Of a DNA stretch of 64,000 bases, positions 61,879 to 64,000 are shown piece by piece. The notes below the pieces were generated by a model. It was not told where the DNA came from. It ran no database searches and saw nothing but the letters and a program-made list of their open reading frames with translations. The stretch spans positions 558,001-622,000 of the forward strand of contig CAWBUD010000002.1 of assembly GCA_963791945.1 (NCBI GenBank), written 5' to 3'. This DNA comes from PALSA-1003 sp963791945 (GTDB taxonomy: Bacteria; Pseudomonadota; Gammaproteobacteria; Burkholderiales; Casimicrobiaceae). Position 1 is the stretch's first letter; each line of letters opens with the position of its first letter. The position numbers were made by a program, and so were the translations under genes.

Positions 61879-62405
61879 TTCGACCGATCCTCAAGATGGG
61901 CGATCCGCGGCTGCTCGAGCGATCGAAATCGGTCGAGCGCTTCGGTACGCGGGAGCTGAACGAACTCATCGCCGACATGCGCGAAACGATGATTGCCGCG
62001 CACGGCGCAGGGCTGGCGGCGCCGCAGATCGGCGTCGGTCAGCGCGTGGTCATCTTCGGGTTCCAGCACAGCGAGCGCTACCCGGACGCCGAACCTGTGC
62101 CCTACACCGAGTTGATCAATCCCGTGCTCACTCCGCTCACGACCGAGATGGAGGAGGGGTGGGAAGGCTGCCTGTCCGTGCCGGGTCTGCGCGGCCAGGT
62201 GCCGCGCTTCACGCGGCTGCGCTACACGGGGTTCGATCCCGACGGACGCCCGATCCAGCGGGAAGCGTCGGGCTTCCATGCCCGCGTCGTGCAGCATGAG
62301 GTCGATCATCTGGACGGCATCCTGTATCCGATGCGTATCCGCGACATGCGTCAGCTCGGGTACACCGACGTGCTGTTCCCCGACGCGGAAGTCGTCGACG
62401 AGTAG
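61875..62405 (+). CDS. def: Peptide deformylase
   Basis: 176 residues. All three family motifs are intact: GAGLAAPQIGVGQ, EGCLSVPGLRG (metal-ligand Cys99) and QHEVDHLDGILY (two His ligands and catalytic Glu). Removes the formyl group from nascent proteins. It is a type 1 enzyme but not in the usual def-fmt pair; it overlaps the phosphorylase stop by four bases, so it may be a second deformylase copy. Confidence 0.93.
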   Translation: MIRPILKMGDPRLLERSKSVERFGTRELNELIADMRETMIAAHGAGLAAPQIGVGQRVVIFGFQHSERYPDAEPVPYTELINPVLTPLTTEMEEGWEGCLSVPGLRGQVPRFTRLRYTGFDPDGRPIQREASGFHARVVQHEVDHLDGILYPMRIRDMRQLGYTDVLFPDAEVVDE

Positions 62406-62647
62406 GAGTTTCGGAGGACCCGTCTCGTCCAGGGTCTGGCTCGCCTCCCCGGCCTGAATAGCCGGTCCTCTCGCCCGAGCGCGCACGCTCGGGTTCCCAA
62501 CAGACCAAGGGTAACAACGCCCGCCCTGATTCGTGGGACCGGGATGGCGCGTTCGGCTTGCCTTTTGCGTATAGTTCAAGTGAGCCGGATCTCGGCGGTT
62601 CCCCGCCTAGGGCCGGCGATTCCTGTCTCACCTTAGGGAGGTAGACC
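62406..62647 (+). other. 242-base leader region with hairpins before a secreted-protein gene
   Basis: No gene. A perfect 7-bp stem CCGAGCG-CGCA-CGCTCGG lies at about 62,475-62,492, a possible def terminator. A TATAGT sits near 62,571 but without a good -35. A GGGAGG ribosome site precedes the ATG at 62648. Nothing identifiable as a riboswitch. Confidence 0.35.
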
Positions 62648-63268
62648 ATGAAACTGAACTACGTCAGTGCCGCTCTGCTGTTCCTTGTCGCCCCATCGGT
62701 CTTCGGTGCACCACCCGCGGTGATACCGTCGCCGGCGCAGCCGGTCGTTGTGACCAATCCACCCTCCAATCCGGTACCGGTGACTCTGCAAGGCACGGGC
62801 GCCATCTCGGGCACCGTGTCGGTCGGCAACATCGTCAGCATCAAGGATTTCGATAATCCCGGGCGGGACCCCTACCAAAACAGCTTCTCTCTGCAAATAG
62901 ACCCGGGCGCCTCGGCGGTCAAGAATCAGAACTTTTCCGTCGACATTCCGGAAAACACCCGACTGGTAGTCGATCGCATCAATGTGCTCGGCGAACTGCC
63001 GGTCGGCCAGACTTTGATCGGGGTGAACGTTTCTGCTTTCGTCGATAACAGCGCGTCCGGCAATTTCGTCGGGACGACATTCCACGGCACGAGCCCGAGC
63101 GGCGTGGTTTTTAACGGCCCACTCGACATCTTTGTAGGCGATTCCGGCCCTGGACTGGCTGCTGATCGCGGCGATTTCAACCTTTCGCTCTCGGCGTTCC
63201 GGACTCAGACGGCCGGCACCGGGCACGTCTTCGTTCAAGTCTTCGGTCACCTGGTCGCTTTGCCCTGA
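62648..63268 (+). CDS. Secreted protein of unknown function
   Basis: 206 residues: signal peptide MKLNYVSAALLFLVAPSVFG, a Pro/Val-rich spacer (PSPAQPVVVTNPPSNPVPVT), then a Ser/Gly/Asn-rich, beta-strand-like domain with almost no Lys, Glu or Cys. Segments such as SFSLQIDPGASAVKNQNFSV and ENTRLVVDRINVLGELPVGQ suggest a beta-sandwich. No known family recognised. It is monocistronic, between def and the convergent glnD, with a well-formed ribosome site, so expression is credible. Confidence 0.7.
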   Translation: MKLNYVSAALLFLVAPSVFGAPPAVIPSPAQPVVVTNPPSNPVPVTLQGTGAISGTVSVGNIVSIKDFDNPGRDPYQNSFSLQIDPGASAVKNQNFSVDIPENTRLVVDRINVLGELPVGQTLIGVNVSAFVDNSASGNFVGTTFHGTSPSGVVFNGPLDIFVGDSGPGLAADRGDFNLSLSAFRTQTAGTGHVFVQVFGHLVALP

Positions 63269-63295
63269 GCAACGCGCCGAGCGAACGGCAAGTCG

Positions 63296-64000
63296 CTAGC
63301 TCAGCCGTAGCTGTTCGTAAAGCGCGGTCTCGAGGCGCAGGAGCGCGGCTTCGTCGTGCAGTCGCGCTCCGTCGATGAGGAACACGTCCTCGGCACGCTC
63401 GCCCAGCGTGTTGATCCGTGCGCTCTCCACGTTCACGTTGGCCGTAGCGAGCGTGTAGGCGATCCGGGCGAGGAGTCCCGGACGATCGCCGGCCACGATC
63501 TCGAGGATGTAGTGCGTTCCCTTGTCGTCCGGGAACAGGCTCACTTCCGGTGTCAGCGGGAAATGCTTGAGATGCCGGCTCATGCGTCCTACCGAAGGCG
63601 GCTCCAGCGGACCGCCTTCCGTGAGCGCGCGCTTGAGCTCGAACTCCACGTAGCTGATCGAGGCGCGGTACGCCGTGTTCGGGCTCGCAGGATCGTGCAC
63701 GGTGAAGGTGTCCAGCGCGTAGCCGTGGCGCGTCGTGTAGACCTTCGCATCGAGAATCGACAACCTCTCGCGGCCGAAGAAGCCGCAGATGCGCGCGAAC
63801 AGCGCCTTCTGGTCGGGAAGATAGATCATGACCTGCAGCCCGATGCCCGAGCGCGAGAGCCGAGCCTTCACGATAGGCTCCCGGCCGTCGACACGAAAGT
63901 AGAGTTGGCGAGCGTGCCAGGCGATTTCGTCGGCGCTGTGGCGCTGGAAATACACGTTGTCGAGCTTGTGCCAGAGAGCCTGCTCGGCGTCCTGAGGGAC
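63296..64000 (-). CDS. glnD: Bifunctional PII uridylyltransferase / uridylyl-removing enzyme, C-terminal part
   Basis: The last 234 residues, continuing past the right edge in the same frame: QALWHKLDNVYFQRHSADEI precedes EIAWHARQLYF, standard for GlnD, so the apparent start at 63955 is internal. Two ACT domains are present (VMIYLPDQKALFARICGFFG with RERLSILDAKVYTTRHGYAL; and ILEIVAGDRPGLLARIAYTL with NVNVESARINTLGERAEDVF), which sense glutamine. GlnD modifies PII proteins to control nitrogen metabolism. The catalytic nucleotidyltransferase and HD domains lie outside the window. Confidence 0.95.
   Translation of the reverse strand, partial: VPQDAEQALWHKLDNVYFQRHSADEIAWHARQLYFRVDGREPIVKARLSRSGIGLQVMIYLPDQKALFARICGFFGRERLSILDAKVYTTRHGYALDTFTVHDPASPNTAYRASISYVEFELKRALTEGGPLEPPSVGRMSRHLKHFPLTPEVSLFPDDKGTHYILEIVAGDRPGLLARIAYTLATANVNVESARINTLGERAEDVFLIDGARLHDEAALLRLETALYEQLRLS

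Overview
The window is high-GC DNA from a proteobacterium, most probably a betaproteobacterium. The evidence is the uninterrupted order uppS-cdsA-dxr-rseP-bamA-skp-lpxD-fabZ-lpxA-lpxB-rnhB at the left edge, a pilU-dapE-prmB block with glnD nearby at the right edge, and the flavour of the encoded proteins. Genus cannot be read from the sequence. No rRNA, tRNA, CRISPR array, prophage or complete transposase gene was seen.

Layout. (1) 1-11,080, plus strand: a housekeeping operon for isoprenoid and phospholipid precursors, outer-membrane protein assembly and lipid A synthesis. (2) 11,197-18,734, plus strand: a sulfonate gene cluster. A split SAF/UxaA-type lyase (suyA, suyB), a TauABC-like ABC importer, a PLP enzyme and two dehydrogenases of the SlcC and ComC types together match the known route for racemising and desulfonating 3-sulfolactate to pyruvate and sulfite. 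A 350-bp element with inverted ends separates the importer from the dehydrogenases. (3) 18,735-29,990: periplasmic and outer-membrane redox genes: a Tat-exported multicopper oxidase, two TonB receptors, a YVTN propeller, cytochrome b561, an ankyrin protein, and a PQQ alcohol dehydrogenase with its di-haem cytochrome c. The dehydrogenase carries the Asp-x-Asp pair associated with lanthanide use. (4) 30,190-33,843: coxS-coxL-coxM encoding a form II-type molybdenum hydroxylase. Its probable maturation genes coxD-coxE-coxG-coxF lie at 43,868-47,698. About 10 kb comes between them: a Memo-like protein, a transsulfuration pair (CBS plus cystathionine gamma-lyase/synthase) and the mutagenesis cassette imuA-imuB-dnaE2. 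The cassette promoter contains a perfect 18-bp palindrome. (5) 47,699-48,833: a decayed stretch with gene remnants. (6) 48,830-54,359, minus strand: a gsiABCD-type glutathione/peptide importer, then a TPP enzyme of the acetolactate synthase family. (7) 56,159-64,000: an MscS channel with a cyclic-nucleotide-type domain, prmB, dapE, pilU, mtnP, def, a secreted protein of unknown function and the 3' end of glnD.

Repeats are a strong theme. Palindromic GTC(A/G)TYCCCGCG-type (REP-like) elements occur downstream of cystathionine gamma-synthase, between imuA and imuB, as three 60-bp tandem units between gsiB and gsiC, and, in variant form, inside the dnaE2 reading frame. A second AGCCCGG-type palindrome sits at two convergent gene ends.

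Sulfur metabolism recurs across the accessory part (sulfolactate, transsulfuration, glutathione uptake, methylthio-nucleoside salvage). That link is an inference from content, not from any shared regulatory site. Functions are assigned from motifs and gene context read by eye; no database search was run.
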